Source: Trichobilharzia szidati
Taxonomy: Eukaryota > Platyhelminthes > Trematoda > Strigeidida > Schistosomatidae
DNA length: 64,000 nt
Reading direction: 5' to 3'
Assembly (NCBI GenBank): GCA_944472155.2
Contig: OX235271.1
Span: forward strand, 118,177,329 to 118,241,328
Positions 28,417 to 39,740 of this stretch are shown in pieces (within the stretch, counting starts at the first letter, position 1; each line of letters opens with the position of its first letter). The notes under the pieces are model-generated. The model had not been told where the DNA came from and ran no database searches. It worked only from the letters and a program-made list of their open reading frames with translations. The translations under genes and the position numbers were made by a program.

Positions 28417-30104
28417 TGGCTATCATCGTCCATGCTGCAACGCTGTAGTGTGACTAGGGGTTGGGGATGTTCTATGACAACGTTTTGCTCTCTCCTTTGG
28501 GTACGAGGCCGGCTCTCGCAGCAGCGAATATGTCTGCTGACCTTGTCCTTGGTCTCGTACCATCTCTGGAGAGCAGCAGTCAAGTGGTCTCGGGAGCTGA
28601 ACTTAACACCTAACAGACGTGGAGTGTTAATTGACATTAGGTGAGTGGGTCGAGGCAGTCTAAAAATAGAGACAGCCCCTGAACTTCCCAGACCCATCTG
28701 GGATGCCAACCATCTCCATTGCTGTACACCGTGACAGTGCTTTTCACAAGCGTTCCCAGTTACCAGTTCGGGAATGCCGTGAACAACCATGGAGGCAGAA
28801 GGAATAAGCTCTGGCGACTCCCTCGCCATCTGTCTTTCCTTCCGTGGCCTATCTGGCCTAACACGTATATTGCAGGTCCTCCCTATAGAAAGGACTAGGG
28901 AAGTCAATAAAACTTTTTCGGCATCTTCGGTAGAGCCTAGTGTTACCCTCAGTGGGGATGGTTTGCCTTGAGGAGCAGCAGTGCCTCTATACAATCTGCA
29001 CAGTTTTACTGGTTGGATGTCCAGGCCCAGTGTGCTACATAAGTTGGACCACTGTTCCTGATCAAACAGGGCCCTGTTTTCCAGCAGACTACTGCTACAG
29101 TCTGGTACATTAAAGAGGATAACGCAGTTTGATCGACTAACCGTGGATTTAGGTTCGGTCCTCGCACATTTGTCATCCCCCTTAGGACCGTTTTGTTTCA
29201 TCTGGTGCAACTGGGTATTATTATGTGTCGCAGTGCTGTGGCCACTTTTGCTGGTGGACGGTAAGGGTCTTTTCCCAGCGACAGGTACCCTTGGTGCTTC
29301 AACCTCTGTGTCTGGGGCAGTTATGGCAGGAATTGCAAGTATAACCGGTGTGGATTTTGGTATCCCAGATTTACATGCAATTGTGCTGTTTTCTGAGTTG
29401 GTGGGAGTAAAACGTTTCACGTTTTTTCCTGATACCTCTATGCCCCCTTTAGCTTTCGAGGAACTACACGAGGCTGCATCAGGATGGCAACTTGGGCAAA
29501 TGTACCAGAACCATGGGCATGGGTTCTTACGCATAAAATCGTAATATACCTTTGGTACTCCGGTGTCACATCTACAATGTACCCATTGCTTACAAAAGTT
29601 GCATTCGAAAGCAGAGTCTACTTATTCGACAATAGAATTGCAGACCTTGCAATCGTCTGCCTTCTTGAGGAACGTTTTCGTCGTCTTGCGACGTCGTGAA
29701 CGTTTCTTATTGGCCTTCCTGTTTGTTTCAAGGCCTACTGTGGATATGGGTGTCATATTATTCCCACTTTGTGCAGATTTACCACTCGCCTCTATTAACT
29801 TAGTCGTGTTAACAGCGATGGAGCCACATCCGCTTAGTTGACTTTTCACAGTTTCACTGTAGGACTGCGGCGACATAGATAATCTGTTCACGCAGGGAAT
29901 ATTTGCCCTGGTCTTCAAGACCGGTATGCGAGATTCCATCACCTTCACCTGTTTGCCTAATTTGGCTGAAGCTCTGGTGACTACGGTGTATGGTCTCCCA
30001 TTACTTATCTTGGGGTGAGAATCTATAGTCATTTTACTCCTAAAATAATACCGATGATTAAATGATAAGAGACAGTGGAGTTTTGTCCAATAGACTGACA
30101 GCAA
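28341..30104 (-). pseudogene. CR1 ORF1 protein with PHD finger, one nonsense codon
   Basis: Two open pieces in one frame, 29622-30104 and upstream-extended 28341-29621, are separated only by a TAA at 29622-29624. The stop falls inside a C4HC3 PHD-type zinc finger: CKVC before it; CNFC, H and C in CKQWVHCRC, and CPSC after it. A PHD finger is a known ORF1 module of CR1 elements. Further on, CVILFNVPDCSSS and LRVTLGSTEDAEKVLLTSL suggest an RRM-like RNA-binding part. The N-terminus (MTIDSHPKISNGRPYTVVTR) follows a 340-bp 5' UTR. Readthrough or a second start would be needed for function. Confidence 0.85.
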
Positions 30105-30444
30105 AAGACAGTAGAAAGCACAGAACAGAAAGATAAAGTATATAAGTAAAAGCTTTTGACTTTACCTGTAACTTTCGGGTTATTCGGCTTCACAACAATC
30201 ACGTAACAGACCAACAAGTCCTGTATATTTGAAAGAGTGAGGGGGATGTTGCTACAGAAGTAGCACCTGAAGCTTAGGCAGTAGTTCGAGACAGTGGGAA
30301 GTACCAAACACAGGCTCGAAGAAGAAGAAATGGTTGAATAAAATTCGCCGGATAGGAAGATCAGGTTTCCCAAACGAATTATTCATAAAAGTGGATATTT
30401 CCTGTTAGAGAGGAAAATGCACGTCGTATTCAAGGAGCGCGCGA

Positions 30445-30450
30445 GAAACT
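30445..30450. repeat. Target-site duplication, right copy (CR1)
   Basis: GAAACT, followed by GACTATAGCGTCTTT, which continues the host repeat. Confidence 0.75.
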
Positions 30451-31390
30451 GACTATAGCGTCTTTCTTGTAATGTATGTAATGACTTAGTGCGTTGTTGA
30501 GGAATTCAAATGGATTTTCTGGAAACAAGTGTTGTTCCTTCTCTGGTCTTAACTGGTGTCACATTGATTGACGCGATTTAGGGATTGGATTGTAACATGG
30601 TGTGTTCTGTGGCTGCGAAACGTAGTTACTTAGTGCTGAGTTAATGTCATGCGTTTAATACTAGTAACTTATGGAAATAGTTCTTCCTTCATGATATCTA
30701 GAAGTCAGGAGCACACTGTCATTGGCAGATCTAGTTTTACTTTGTGACTGTGATTGGTGAGTCGGCTGGTGTTGTGGTAGTAGAAAAAACAAATCCAAAC
30801 CTAAGTTTTTCCTAGATATGAACATATTTACTTATTTTGGCCACAATTTGATCTTTTCATCAAGAAACTCTTAGGGATATCAACCTTTACTTAGTAATTT
30901 GGATCCAAAAGTAAAACCACGTTACTTAGTTATTCAAAAGACAGAAGTTTGAGTGGAATAGTGCTCGGATGCTTTTTCTAACGAAACCGAATAATGATAA
31001 TCCTCAAGCCTACCAATATGCTGTTAACTTTCAGTCTTAATTCAAAGACAAATTTAGTTACTCACTAAATTAATAGTTTCAGAAAAATGCCCGATCGTGT
31101 TTTACTTCAAAATATGTTTATACTTGCCATTTGATTTTGTTTATCCAGTTATACTGTTATTAGGTTACACTGTCCCACCTGTGATCCTATCAAACACAAC
31201 ATCCCTTAAATCATCAATAAGTTACCATCACTTCTAAATAAATAACCTTAACTATTCGCATGTAAACGATGCTATAAACTTTATCACCTACGTGATGTTT
31301 CGACTTCCAAATATTCACTTTTCCCTTACGTGAGCACCTGTTTCAATTTCAACGGATAGTTCTAACGTTTGCCTGCAGAATTAGTACTTT
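30451..31390 (+). other. Repeat remainder and sequence without recognisable gene
   Basis: The first 20-30 bases continue the interrupted repeat (compare 39724-39745). The rest shows no coherent coding frame, RNA or repeat that I can name. Confidence 0.4.
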
Positions 31391-31394
31391 TCGT

Positions 31395-31601
31395 TAATTA
31401 CCAACCGAAAGGGAGGCGGCGAGTTGGTCGTCAGTAGAAGGGTGACTTGGAGGAGGTCATGTGAAGAGGAGATGAAAACATGTGGGCAGACTTGGAGCCA
31501 GGTGAATACTCTAGCAGAAAACCGAACGCAGTAGAGACGCACGGCTGAAGCCCTATGTTCCTCTAGGAATTAAAGGAAACAACAGTAATAATAATGCCGT
31601 C
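31395..31601 (+). pseudogene. RTE (SR2-like) 3' end relic
   Basis: Translates in part to RRVTWRRSCEEE, matching the RVTWRRSCEEE C-terminal segment of the RTE copy at 43594-44385, then continues to the family 3' end GAAGCCCTATGTTCC and a CAGTAATAATAATG tail. It is a severely 5'-truncated insertion in the opposite orientation to the full-length RTE. Confidence 0.75.
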
Positions 31602-32214
31602 CTTACAAAATATGGGTACTGATAATAATCACTGCTAACAAATTTACCACGAGAACAAGAATGTACTCCATATTGACGACAAGATAACTCAGAGGTGGAT
31701 GTCTCTTCTAAATGCACTAATCAATACAACACATGACCCCAATCTCCCAAACTCTGCAGCTCACAACATTTGATTAAGTTGGTATTCACTATTAACAAGC
31801 GGAATGTCCATTTAAGGTATAGGGAATAAATTTATTAGTGATTTAACACAGAATACAAAATCAAAGAAACTGGGAACCACTTTCTTCAGCAACAAATCGC
31901 ATGAGGTTACAAAAATTACCGATTAGCTGAAAAAAGGAAACACGGTTTAACGTGATGTATGCACGAATATCACTAGTAATACAATCATTAAAGCGTTAGC
32001 ACAGTAGGAATTCATAGAAGTTTATATTAATGTGCGATTACATCAGTCACTATTTCTGGCCCAAGTGGATGTTTTGACAAAGTAATATGAAGACGTATTT
32101 TGTCTGAATCGTGTAGTGTTGTATTTGCGCAGTGAAGTATTGTCGTCTGCAGTTACGTGCTACCATCTGTTGCAATTGACGATATTTTGTTTTACCACAT
32201 CAATTGCAGACCTT
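31602..32214 (+). other. No recognisable gene
   Basis: About 600 bp with stops in all frames; nothing identified. Confidence 0.4.
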
Positions 32215-32345
32215 CGTGAACACCTGAGGCAGACACGGATAGTTATCCGTCGGCTCTATGGTCTACCAAAGTTGAACATACCTGATCTACGACATCGACG
32301 AATTTTTGATATGTTCTCGTCACTATGCCATCCAATTGTCAAGTA
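32215..32345 (+). pseudogene. Penelope-like RT relic, plus strand
   Basis: The frame reads IRRLYGLPKL...RRIFDMFSSLCHPIVK, which aligns with PRLYGLPKVH...RPVIDMVNSPYHQIAK of the Penelope-like ORF at 32995-35109. Only this short RT block survives, on the opposite strand. Confidence 0.6.
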
Positions 32346-32994
32346 GTCGTCCAAAATGTCAGAGTCTGTGAAGCAAAACTATGTAATTACTCTCTCTGAG
32401 ATACTACTTAACCTACCAAATGTAAACAGTATTCAAATATGCCCAACAGAAGATCACTTTTAACACTTTCAAAATATTTGACCATTGGATAAGTGATGTT
32501 TAGAATGATAAAGGTGTTTGTATTTCCCAATGAATGAGAAACGAAATGCGCAAACAGCGAAGAAAATTTTCTTTTCAACGATTCATTTTCATGAGCTGTA
32601 CAATCGTAATTATAATTAACAAGGAAATCTTTAGACCAATCATATGCTGGTAAATTTTGTCCTTGGAAAAATGTATTACATAATGTAAGGTGTAAGAAGG
32701 GATGACTAATTGTAAGTTAGAAAGGAGACAGAAGTTGGCATGACGTAATAAGTGTGAGATAATGAATAATCAATAAGCTCATGTAAAATGGACAGGAACT
32801 AGTGGAAAGGCTATAAAGTGTTTTTGTGTAAAATATGTATGAAAAACAATGTTATTAATAAACAGTAATAGAGTGGTAATAAAATGTGGATGATGGGACA
32901 AAATGATAATAAAAGTATTAATAAAATAAAATAGTAATGGTAATAATAGTGAACTTACATAATAAAGGAAAGAGGCAAAATTGTGATAAGAACT
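32346..32994. other. Flank of the Penelope-like element, AT-rich
   Basis: No gene. 32860-32960 is rich in AATAATA-type runs and could be the element's 3' tail, since it lies just beyond the ORF end, but the boundary is not resolved. Confidence 0.4.
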
Positions 32995-35109
32995 TTACTC
33001 TGGCCATGGTAAGGCAAGAGAATGTATGTATCTCTTTTGTATGCAGAGGTCCGGTTTTAGATCTCGAATAGCTAATGCTTCAGCTATGTACAGATGGCGA
33101 ATCCGAAGTCCCTTTGTACGATATTGAGGGACTCTGTGTAACACTGTGAAGCATTCATGTGGGGGTGCTCGGTGTCCAGAGATGACAAGGTGTTCGAGGA
33201 TCGAGCTGTTGCTACTCTTCTTTTCTCCTCTGGCCAACCAAGCGGGGTAGTGTTCCAGAATACGTTTTTGGACTTGACGTTGCGTACGGCCAATATACTT
33301 TGCTCCACACGAGCAAGTAAATTGATAAATACACATTGAGGTGGCCAAAAGCGGTATCTTGTCCTTAGCGTTAGACTGGATTAACTGTCTGCAGGAGAAT
33401 GTGATACGTAGAGTGGCTGTTGGAAATGTCTTCTTCAGACATTTAGAAAGGCGGTTTCTGAGAATTTCCACTGCGACATCACCTTTGAATTCTAGGTTCA
33501 TGAAGAGAGTCTTCTTAGGAACCGTTGCGATGTTTGACATCGGAGGCTTCTCCTTCATGTTTTTGTCAATAAGTCTTGGTGGATATCCATTCTCTAGTAG
33601 GATTTTATGTAATAAATTTAATTCATTATCCACCATGTCTTCTGAGCAGATTTTTCTAATCCTTGAGCACAACGTACGTACCAGGTTTCTCTTTCGGATT
33701 AGTGGGACGAAGCTCTGAAAGTTGATAAACTGTCCAGTCCATGTTGGCTTGTGGTATATTGATCTTTGGATCGTACAGTCGTGTCGTCTGGTGAGTAGCA
33801 CATCAAGGAATGGAAATGCGTTGTTCGATTCTCTTTCTAAGGTGAAACTTATTGATGGATGCGCTGCGTTGAAGGTTTTGAGTAGAGAATCTAAATCACA
33901 ATTTTCATCACAGATTATAAACGTGTCATCTACGTATCTCTTGCGTAAGTGCAGTTGACTTATCAAGGGATTGAAGATGTTGTTTTCCAGACTCGCCATG
34001 AAGCAGTCGGCTAGGAGTGGACCAAGAGGAGACCCCATAGCTACTCCATCTTTCTGTACATAGAACTTTTCATTGAATTTGAACTGGATATTGAACGTAC
34101 ATCTGAGAAAAAGTTCCTTCAGGTAGTTTATTGGGAGAGGAACTTCTAGGTTGTTGGTTTCGATGTAATCACAAATGAAGCAGATTGTTTCAGTTAGGGG
34201 GATGCTTGTAAATAGAGAGACGACATCTAGTGAGATCATTTGTCTTTCAGACACGTTGACATCCTTCACTGAGTCGATGAAGTCAAATGTATCTCTGAGA
34301 CTATATTTTGTCATATGTCTTTGAACTGGTTCGAGGATATCAGCTGGCCACTTCGCGATTTGATGATATGGTGAGTTAACCATGTCTATGACCGGTCGAA
34401 GTGGGACATTCTCCTTGTGCACTTTAGGTAGTCCATACAGTCTTGGAATAGTTGAAATGCAAGGTTTTATTTGCTCATAAACCTCCGGTGTTATGACTGA
34501 ATCTTCTTTCATTCTCTTCAGCAATTTTGTAAGTAGGTTTTCAGTTCTTTCGGTTGTGTCTTTCTGGTTGGGTGATTCGAAGAATTTGGTGTTATCTGAT
34601 AGTATATCTGTCAATTTCTCATTATAATCGGATCTATTCATTGCTACTATACCATTGCCCTTATCAGGACGGACGAGGATTATGTCTTTATTTTCTTGGA
34701 GCTGTTTAAGTTGTCGTTTGTGTTCCTTGGTCAGTAGATAACGGTGGCTCGGTCGCGTATGAATGTACTTGTAACAGCTGTCAAGGATTGAAGTTTTGAA
34801 TTGATTCAGATCTTTTTCAGAAGTAGGTGACAAATCGGATGTCTCAAACTGTACTTTAGTTTGTAATTCGTTGAATTTACTCGATACATGGCAAAATTTT
34901 GGGCCAAGTGATAGCACTTGCATTTGAACAGGAGTCAGAGGAAAATTCGAGAAATTAAAGACGTATTTCTCCGGATTCTGTGGAAACGACGAAAGAGTTT
35001 CAGATGGTTTCAGGCTTTTTGCTAGTCGTGAGATGGTATCGTTGCGATGTTTTTGTATGACACTAGATGCATAATCCTGAAATGTTTGTCGTTCATCGGG
35101 CTCCTGTTC
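32995..35109 (-). CDS. Penelope-like element: reverse transcriptase plus GIY-YIG endonuclease
   Basis: Open from 35109 (after a TGA) to 32995; the first long ATG is at 34923 (642 codons), but family-like sequence (RLAKSLKPSE, FSNFPLTPVQ) extends upstream of it, so the true start is probably earlier. Counting from 34923: RPDKGN at 85-90, PRLYGLPKVHK at 160, SLDVVSLFTS at 231, MGSPLGPLLAD at 296 and catalytic RYVDDTF at 329. A C-terminal GIY-YIG nuclease is at about 532-620 (IYQFTCSCGAKYIGRTQRQV, with E615 in IAEALAIR). All catalytic residues seem present. Penelope-like elements are a telomerase-RT-related retroelement class. Confidence 0.92.
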   Translation of the reverse strand, partial: EQEPDERQTFQDYASSVIQKHRNDTISRLAKSLKPSETLSSFPQNPEKYVFNFSNFPLTPVQMQVLSLGPKFCHVSSKFNELQTKVQFETSDLSPTSEKDLNQFKTSILDSCYKYIHTRPSHRYLLTKEHKRQLKQLQENKDIILVRPDKGNGIVAMNRSDYNEKLTDILSDNTKFFESPNQKDTTERTENLLTKLLKRMKEDSVITPEVYEQIKPCISTIPRLYGLPKVHKENVPLRPVIDMVNSPYHQIAKWPADILEPVQRHMTKYSLRDTFDFIDSVKDVNVSERQMISLDVVSLFTSIPLTETICFICDYIETNNLEVPLPINYLKELFLRCTFNIQFKFNEKFYVQKDGVAMGSPLGPLLADCFMASLENNIFNPLISQLHLRKRYVDDTFIICDENCDLDSLLKTFNAAHPSISFTLERESNNAFPFLDVLLTRRHDCTIQRSIYHKPTWTGQFINFQSFVPLIRKRNLVRTLCSRIRKICSEDMVDNELNLLHKILLENGYPPRLIDKNMKEKPPMSNIATVPKKTLFMNLEFKGDVAVEILRNRLSKCLKKTFPTATLRITFSCRQLIQSNAKDKIPLLATSMCIYQFTCSCGAKYIGRTQRQVQKRILEHYPAWLARGEKKSSNSSILEHLVISGHRAPPHECFTVLHRVPQYRTKGLRIRHLYIAEALAIRDLKPDLCIQKRYIHSLALPWPE

Positions 35110-35719
35110 TCACCACCAGTAGATTCTGTTTGCTTCTGGAGACATTTACGAATATGATACGTAGCCTTTACTTGCGGAAATCGATGAATCCTCCCTAAAT
35201 GGACACAGCAACCGCTTCTAAACCTTACGTCCATAGCTTCAATATATGTTGGACACTACCTCTACGCGATTCCCAAATTGTTGTGTGAATTGACTTTGAA
35301 TGGACGCAAATAACATGGCGTCAGGATAGTAACAAAAAGTGGAAGTTTATGAAATCAAACTCAATAATAGGACAAAATGACGTGCACTTCAGATGTCCTT
35401 ACGTACCTAGCCAAGAGGATGGTATTCAAGTCCACCAAATTACTAGAATGTTGCGGTGTGCATTTAACTTAGTTAAAAATGTCAGAAATCAGTGAATGTA
35501 AGTGATCGTATAACATATTGCAGTTTCTGCCCACTTGTGAACACTAATCTGCGCTTGTATCTATGCATTCCATTGACATTTAGCTATCAAAACGCCACAC
35601 GAAAGTGCGGAAGAATGCACGAATTCGATATCAACCATATTCTTCGGTTCCTGCAGGGGAAATAGGTACTGCACAATTAGCGAAGTACAAGAATAGCGTC
35701 CCAGGAGTGCGAACGCTCA
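35110..35719. other. 5' flank of the Penelope-like element
   Basis: No gene recognised. Part may be the element's 5' region; no LTR-like repeat partner was seen within the window. Confidence 0.4.
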
Positions 35720-35935
35720 AATAACCTTGAACGCTTGTCAGTCGTTGGTTGAGGAAACCTACCAGTATTCTACCGCAAAAATGAACGGTGTTCATCTGCT
35801 GAGACGCAGATTTCATCCATATCACGTTTTTCAATACTGCTTAGGTAATGGATTAATAGGACGTACTCGGATATGCAGTTGTGGTGCTTCTATGAACCTG
35901 CAGCCGTATACTGGTCAAGTTAAACTTTAGACACC
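35720..35935 (+). pseudogene. Merlin transposase N-terminal fragment (first of three)
   Basis: VFQYCLGNGLIGRTRICSCG then ASMNLQPYTGQVKL matches the zinc-ribbon N-terminus of the next copy (VFQYCLDLGLLRKERSCSCG). Only one half of the ribbon remains. Merlin transposons are IS1016-related DNA elements known in schistosomes. Confidence 0.6.
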
Positions 35936-36039
35936 AGTAACTACCAATCAGCGAACGACGTCGAATTATCCAATGAGATTTACGAACGTAGTTCAATGTT
36001 GTATAGCGCTTGATTCATTTCAAATGCGTGCCCTTACAA

Positions 36040-36870
36040 GGTTACCTTTGCAATTCGAGGAGGATAGTGTTTTTCAGTATTGCCTGGACTTAGGCTTGCT
36101 TCGAAAGGAGAGAAGTTGTTCGTGTGGTGGTGTAATGACTCTAAAAAGCTATACCAGGTCAAGTGATGGATTTGTCCATCGTTGTGCAATATGCTGGAAG
36201 CGAGTTAGTATTAGAGAGGATAAGCTGCAATTTTTAATATTTCGTAGGAACCTTTTTTGCTGGGTCACATCTCTCCCTAACCCAGATTTTGTATATCTGC
36301 AACTACTGGGTACTGAAACAGCCGGTGAGAGCCGCAGCTGCCGAGACGGAGAACAGCCTCGACTCAACACTTCAGTAGTACCAGCACTGCAGAGACATCG
36401 CCTCATGGAAAATGGAGAGAATTTCTCCGTTGTTAGGCGAGGATGACGTAGTAATTCATGTAGATGAGACTGTGTTGCTAAAAAGAAATACAACAGTGGT
36501 CGACAGCGAGCGAATAACATTTGGGTCATAGGTTAATACGACGCGTCCCTCCGAAAAGGATTTGTTGAAAGAGGGCGACTACTCTGATACCTATTATAAC
36601 AAGACTTGTGAAACGGGGATCAATTACACATACCGACGAGTGGAAAGGCTACAATTTATTGTCATCTCTGGGATACATTATTCACAGAGTGAACCACTCC
36701 AGTGGTTTCGTGGACCCAGTTTCGAGGACTCATACAAATTCCACTGAAAGATTTTGGGGTCGATTAAAAATAGGATATGGGCTATAAATAGATCTCAAAA
36801 GGATCTCATTTATAGTCATTTAGATGAATATATGCATAGAATGTGGTGTGTCTTCTCTATTGATAGTCCC
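36040..36870 (+). pseudogene. Merlin-type transposase, broken
   Basis: Begins with a zinc ribbon (CSCGGVMTLKSY...HRCAICWKRVSIREDK), then VVIHVDETVLLKRN, matching the first DDE region (E/H-I-DE), and ends with VNHSSGFVDP...THTNSTERFWGRLK and LDEYMHRMW, the conserved C-terminal half of the catalytic core. Several frameshifts interrupt it and the middle Asp region is not clearly kept. The protein would cut and paste Merlin DNA. Terminal inverted repeats were not identified. Confidence 0.75.
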
Positions 36871-37214
36871 ATGCTGAAGTGATAGTTGTTTCTGTCTCGT
36901 TGTAACTGTTTAATCCTTTTTTCATGCATTTTTCTGTAAATATACGTTTCCACTTATCATAAACGCCTCTTTCATGTGATTGGTCCGTTCAAGGTCGTTT
37001 GCTGATTGGTTGTTACTAGTATCGGAAGTTTAACTTTGTCGTCTTCTAGGAATTTTCTTTGAAAAGTCGAAACTTTCGTTGACCAATATCCTGTCTCTGT
37101 CCCATTACTGGGTTTTTAAGTCCAGATTGTGATCAAGTGCGGCTCAGACAGACATCACGTTAACGTCTACTGTGCAGTGGTTCCAGTTTTGTCGAGATTC
37201 AGCGTCGTGGAAAA

Positions 37215-37695
37215 TGAATAGTTTCACTCAAGTGTTGGGAGGAGTCGGTGTAGTCGATCATATCGATGAAACGCTTCTTATAAAAGGAAGTGCAATATTG
37301 GACGAGCTAGAGCTAACAACATTTGGGTTCTGGGAATTTAAGACACCCAATTTCGGGAAAGATTTATCAAACTTATTCCAGATTGGAGTGCAGACACACT
37401 TCTCCCTATTATACAGAGGCTTGTCTTGCCGGGCATTACCATTCACATGGATGAATGGGCGGCATTAACCGATTATCGGATTTGGGATATATACACCACC
37501 GAGTTAATCACTCTGATGACTTCGTCAATCCCAGAGCCGGTACTCATGCGAATTAAATATGAGGTTTTTGAGAAGACTCAGAAATAGAATAAGAGCTATT
37601 AAGGGCTCTCAAAATCAAGTTACTTTTAGTAATCTAGATGAATACATGTACAGGAATTGGTTTAATTTAAAAACTGATACTCCACATTATAATTG
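37215..37695 (+). pseudogene. Merlin-type transposase C-terminal part, second copy
   Basis: Contains VVDHIDETLLIKG, LPGITIHMDEWAAL, then in a shifted frame VNHSDDFVNPRAGTHAN and LDEYMYRNW. This order of motifs matches the neighbouring copy and the Merlin family, so it is an independent, more diverged copy lacking the zinc ribbon. Confidence 0.75.
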
Positions 37696-38064
37696 AGACA
37701 ATTTTTATCTCATATTAGACAAAAATACCCTGTTTAATGTGTTTTTCATGTCTTTTGATGTCAATATACGTAATCTTTTTCTGATTGGTCGGCTAATGGT
37801 CACTCGTCTGTTCGCATCCTTTGGGACGCTATAGTAGAACATTGTTCGAGAATGCTCAAGAACAATATCGAACAACAATTTTCACATAAATTCATCCAAA
37901 AAGAGCAAACTAAGCACCAAAACCAAGTCAAATGCGTATGCCTGGACGACTAGCCCCAACACGAATCAACTAAACCACGCAAATGCCGTCAAGGTAAAGC
38001 TGGAGGCGCCACTTCAAATAAAGGATATGCCATATAATCGCCCATAGGGTAGATGAGTCACATG
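37696..38064. other. No recognisable gene
   Basis: Short stretch between Merlin relic and the dispersed repeat; nothing identified. Confidence 0.4.
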
Positions 38065-38690
38065 CTATTTGGATGCATTATTGGTCTTTAAAGTACATTT
38101 AGGTGTATGAGAATGTTTAGTAAGTGAGTATAAGTCAGCAATAATCTTGCTACATTTATTTTAGGTCCAAAATAAGACGTATGTTTTTTTTGCTTACTAG
38201 CCGAATATAATTCAACTACAACTTCTAAACATTTAATGTCTTTAATAAGGATGCATTTATATGTGTTAACTGATCCACTTTTTTAAGTTGTCAGTTCAGT
38301 GACGTGTGTGATCTGTGCTTACTAGGTCAGCATAAATCAACTACAATTTACTAGGTCACAACAGTGTTACATAAGCACTGAAATACGTACTATTGTTCAT
38401 TACTTGAAATCACTGTGTTGTGTTCTTGAGGAATTGTTAAAACCATTAAATGACGTTACAAAATACTCCTAATGCCTCTACTTCATGAAATGTGACATAT
38501 ATCACGGCTTTATTCGGTAGAACAATGCTCTACTGTGTATTTTATACGTGGGTACGGTTTAAGCAAGCTTTCGACGTATTTATGAAGGTACTGACTAAAT
38601 TGTTTACTATTTCTTTCAGAGGAATCCAACACATCCTATCCGGTTGCTTCAAATAAAAAAAGAGGTACAAATGCACTTTTGGAGGCAGAC
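38065..38690 (+). repeat. Unnamed dispersed repeat, copy 2
   Basis: Same-orientation relative of 10665-11355, moderately diverged. No coding content. Confidence 0.75.
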
Positions 38691-39164
38691 GTGCTCCCCG
38701 AGGGTTTGACTTTACAATACATGGTTACTTGGCTTTGCGTGTAAATTCTGATATTTTTAAGGTTCAAAAGTATTTAATGTCAGTCAACAATTAAATAACG
38801 GCGTACATCTGAAGAATACAAGATAACAAAATACCAAACTGTTCATAACCATACATGTACATTAAGTTTCCTGTCCACCAATGTACCTAGACGTTGGCTA
38901 TCATCAGAGAAAATGACAGTTATGCAACCGTTTACTGAAAAGGAACACTGATATCCATGAAATCATGTGTTTAGCGCATGAGAAATTCGGCAAGGTTCTC
39001 CTGTATTATGATATTAAAAACTTGCGGGCTAGGATGAATAAACACAAGTCGTATCAAATTGAATGAGGCAGTAGAATAGAAATCGGTAGTTTACAAGACA
39101 TCTTTCATCGACTGAGGCAGACAGGTCCAGTTAGTGTTCTGAAGGACAATGCAGACGCCGAATA
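38691..39164. other. No recognisable gene
   Basis: No coherent frame or repeat identified. Confidence 0.4.
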
Positions 39165-39740
39165 AACTCTTTTCGTTCTGAAGTAACGCTAGTCCGTGCT
39201 TAATATGTCCTATGAGTCCTGGGACAACGCTGACAATCAAATCCAGTAGGTTATGATCTACTCCTGAGAATGCCTAGAAAAAGAACAGGGTGCTGAATTA
39301 GTGCCAGTCATGCTGAAAGCCAGCACTAAGTTCTAGCCTGTGCCATTAAAGAATCCATTTCAGAACAGATTCAGAATTTACTCACCACAGAATGCTAGAA
39401 TCATTCCAGAATTAGTAGGATTTAATTGAGCGTTATAGTAAGCTTGGGATTTACAGAGTTTACTTACTAAAGAGTGTTACTATATTAGCATAGTATACGT
39501 GAATTAACTCAATCATTGCAGGTTTAACACAATTCTTAACTGCCAACATAATAACTGGGAACTTCAGACTTAAAATAAGCTTTATAGTAGCGTCCAGTGA
39601 CAAAAAGTGACCTACGCACTACAGAATAGACAAAATATCCATAAAAACCTACAAATTACGATGGAGAACGAATTCACGAAAACATATAAGTAGTGGACGC
39701 AGGAGTCCATCATGACCTTGAAACTGGCTATAGAGTCTTT
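39165..39740 (+). repeat. Unnamed dispersed repeat, uninterrupted copy
   Basis: Relative of 24250-24977. It is continuous through TTGAAACTGGCTATAGAGTC, the point where the other copy is interrupted by the CR1 element, so it serves as an empty site. It also lacks internal sequence that the other copy has near 24540-24700. Confidence 0.8.

Larger units (their letters stand above)
24978..30444 (-). mobile_element. Full-length CR1 non-LTR retrotransposon
   Basis: A 5,467-bp element with 5' UTR, ORF1, ORF2 and 3' UTR. Its 3' end reads GGATATTGGATATTGG in element sense, a short tandem repeat such as CR1 elements use as tail. A 6-bp target duplication and an empty-site paralogue define both ends. 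ORF2 is uninterrupted; ORF1 has one nonsense codon. Of the non-LTR copies in the window it is the closest to active. Confidence 0.9.
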
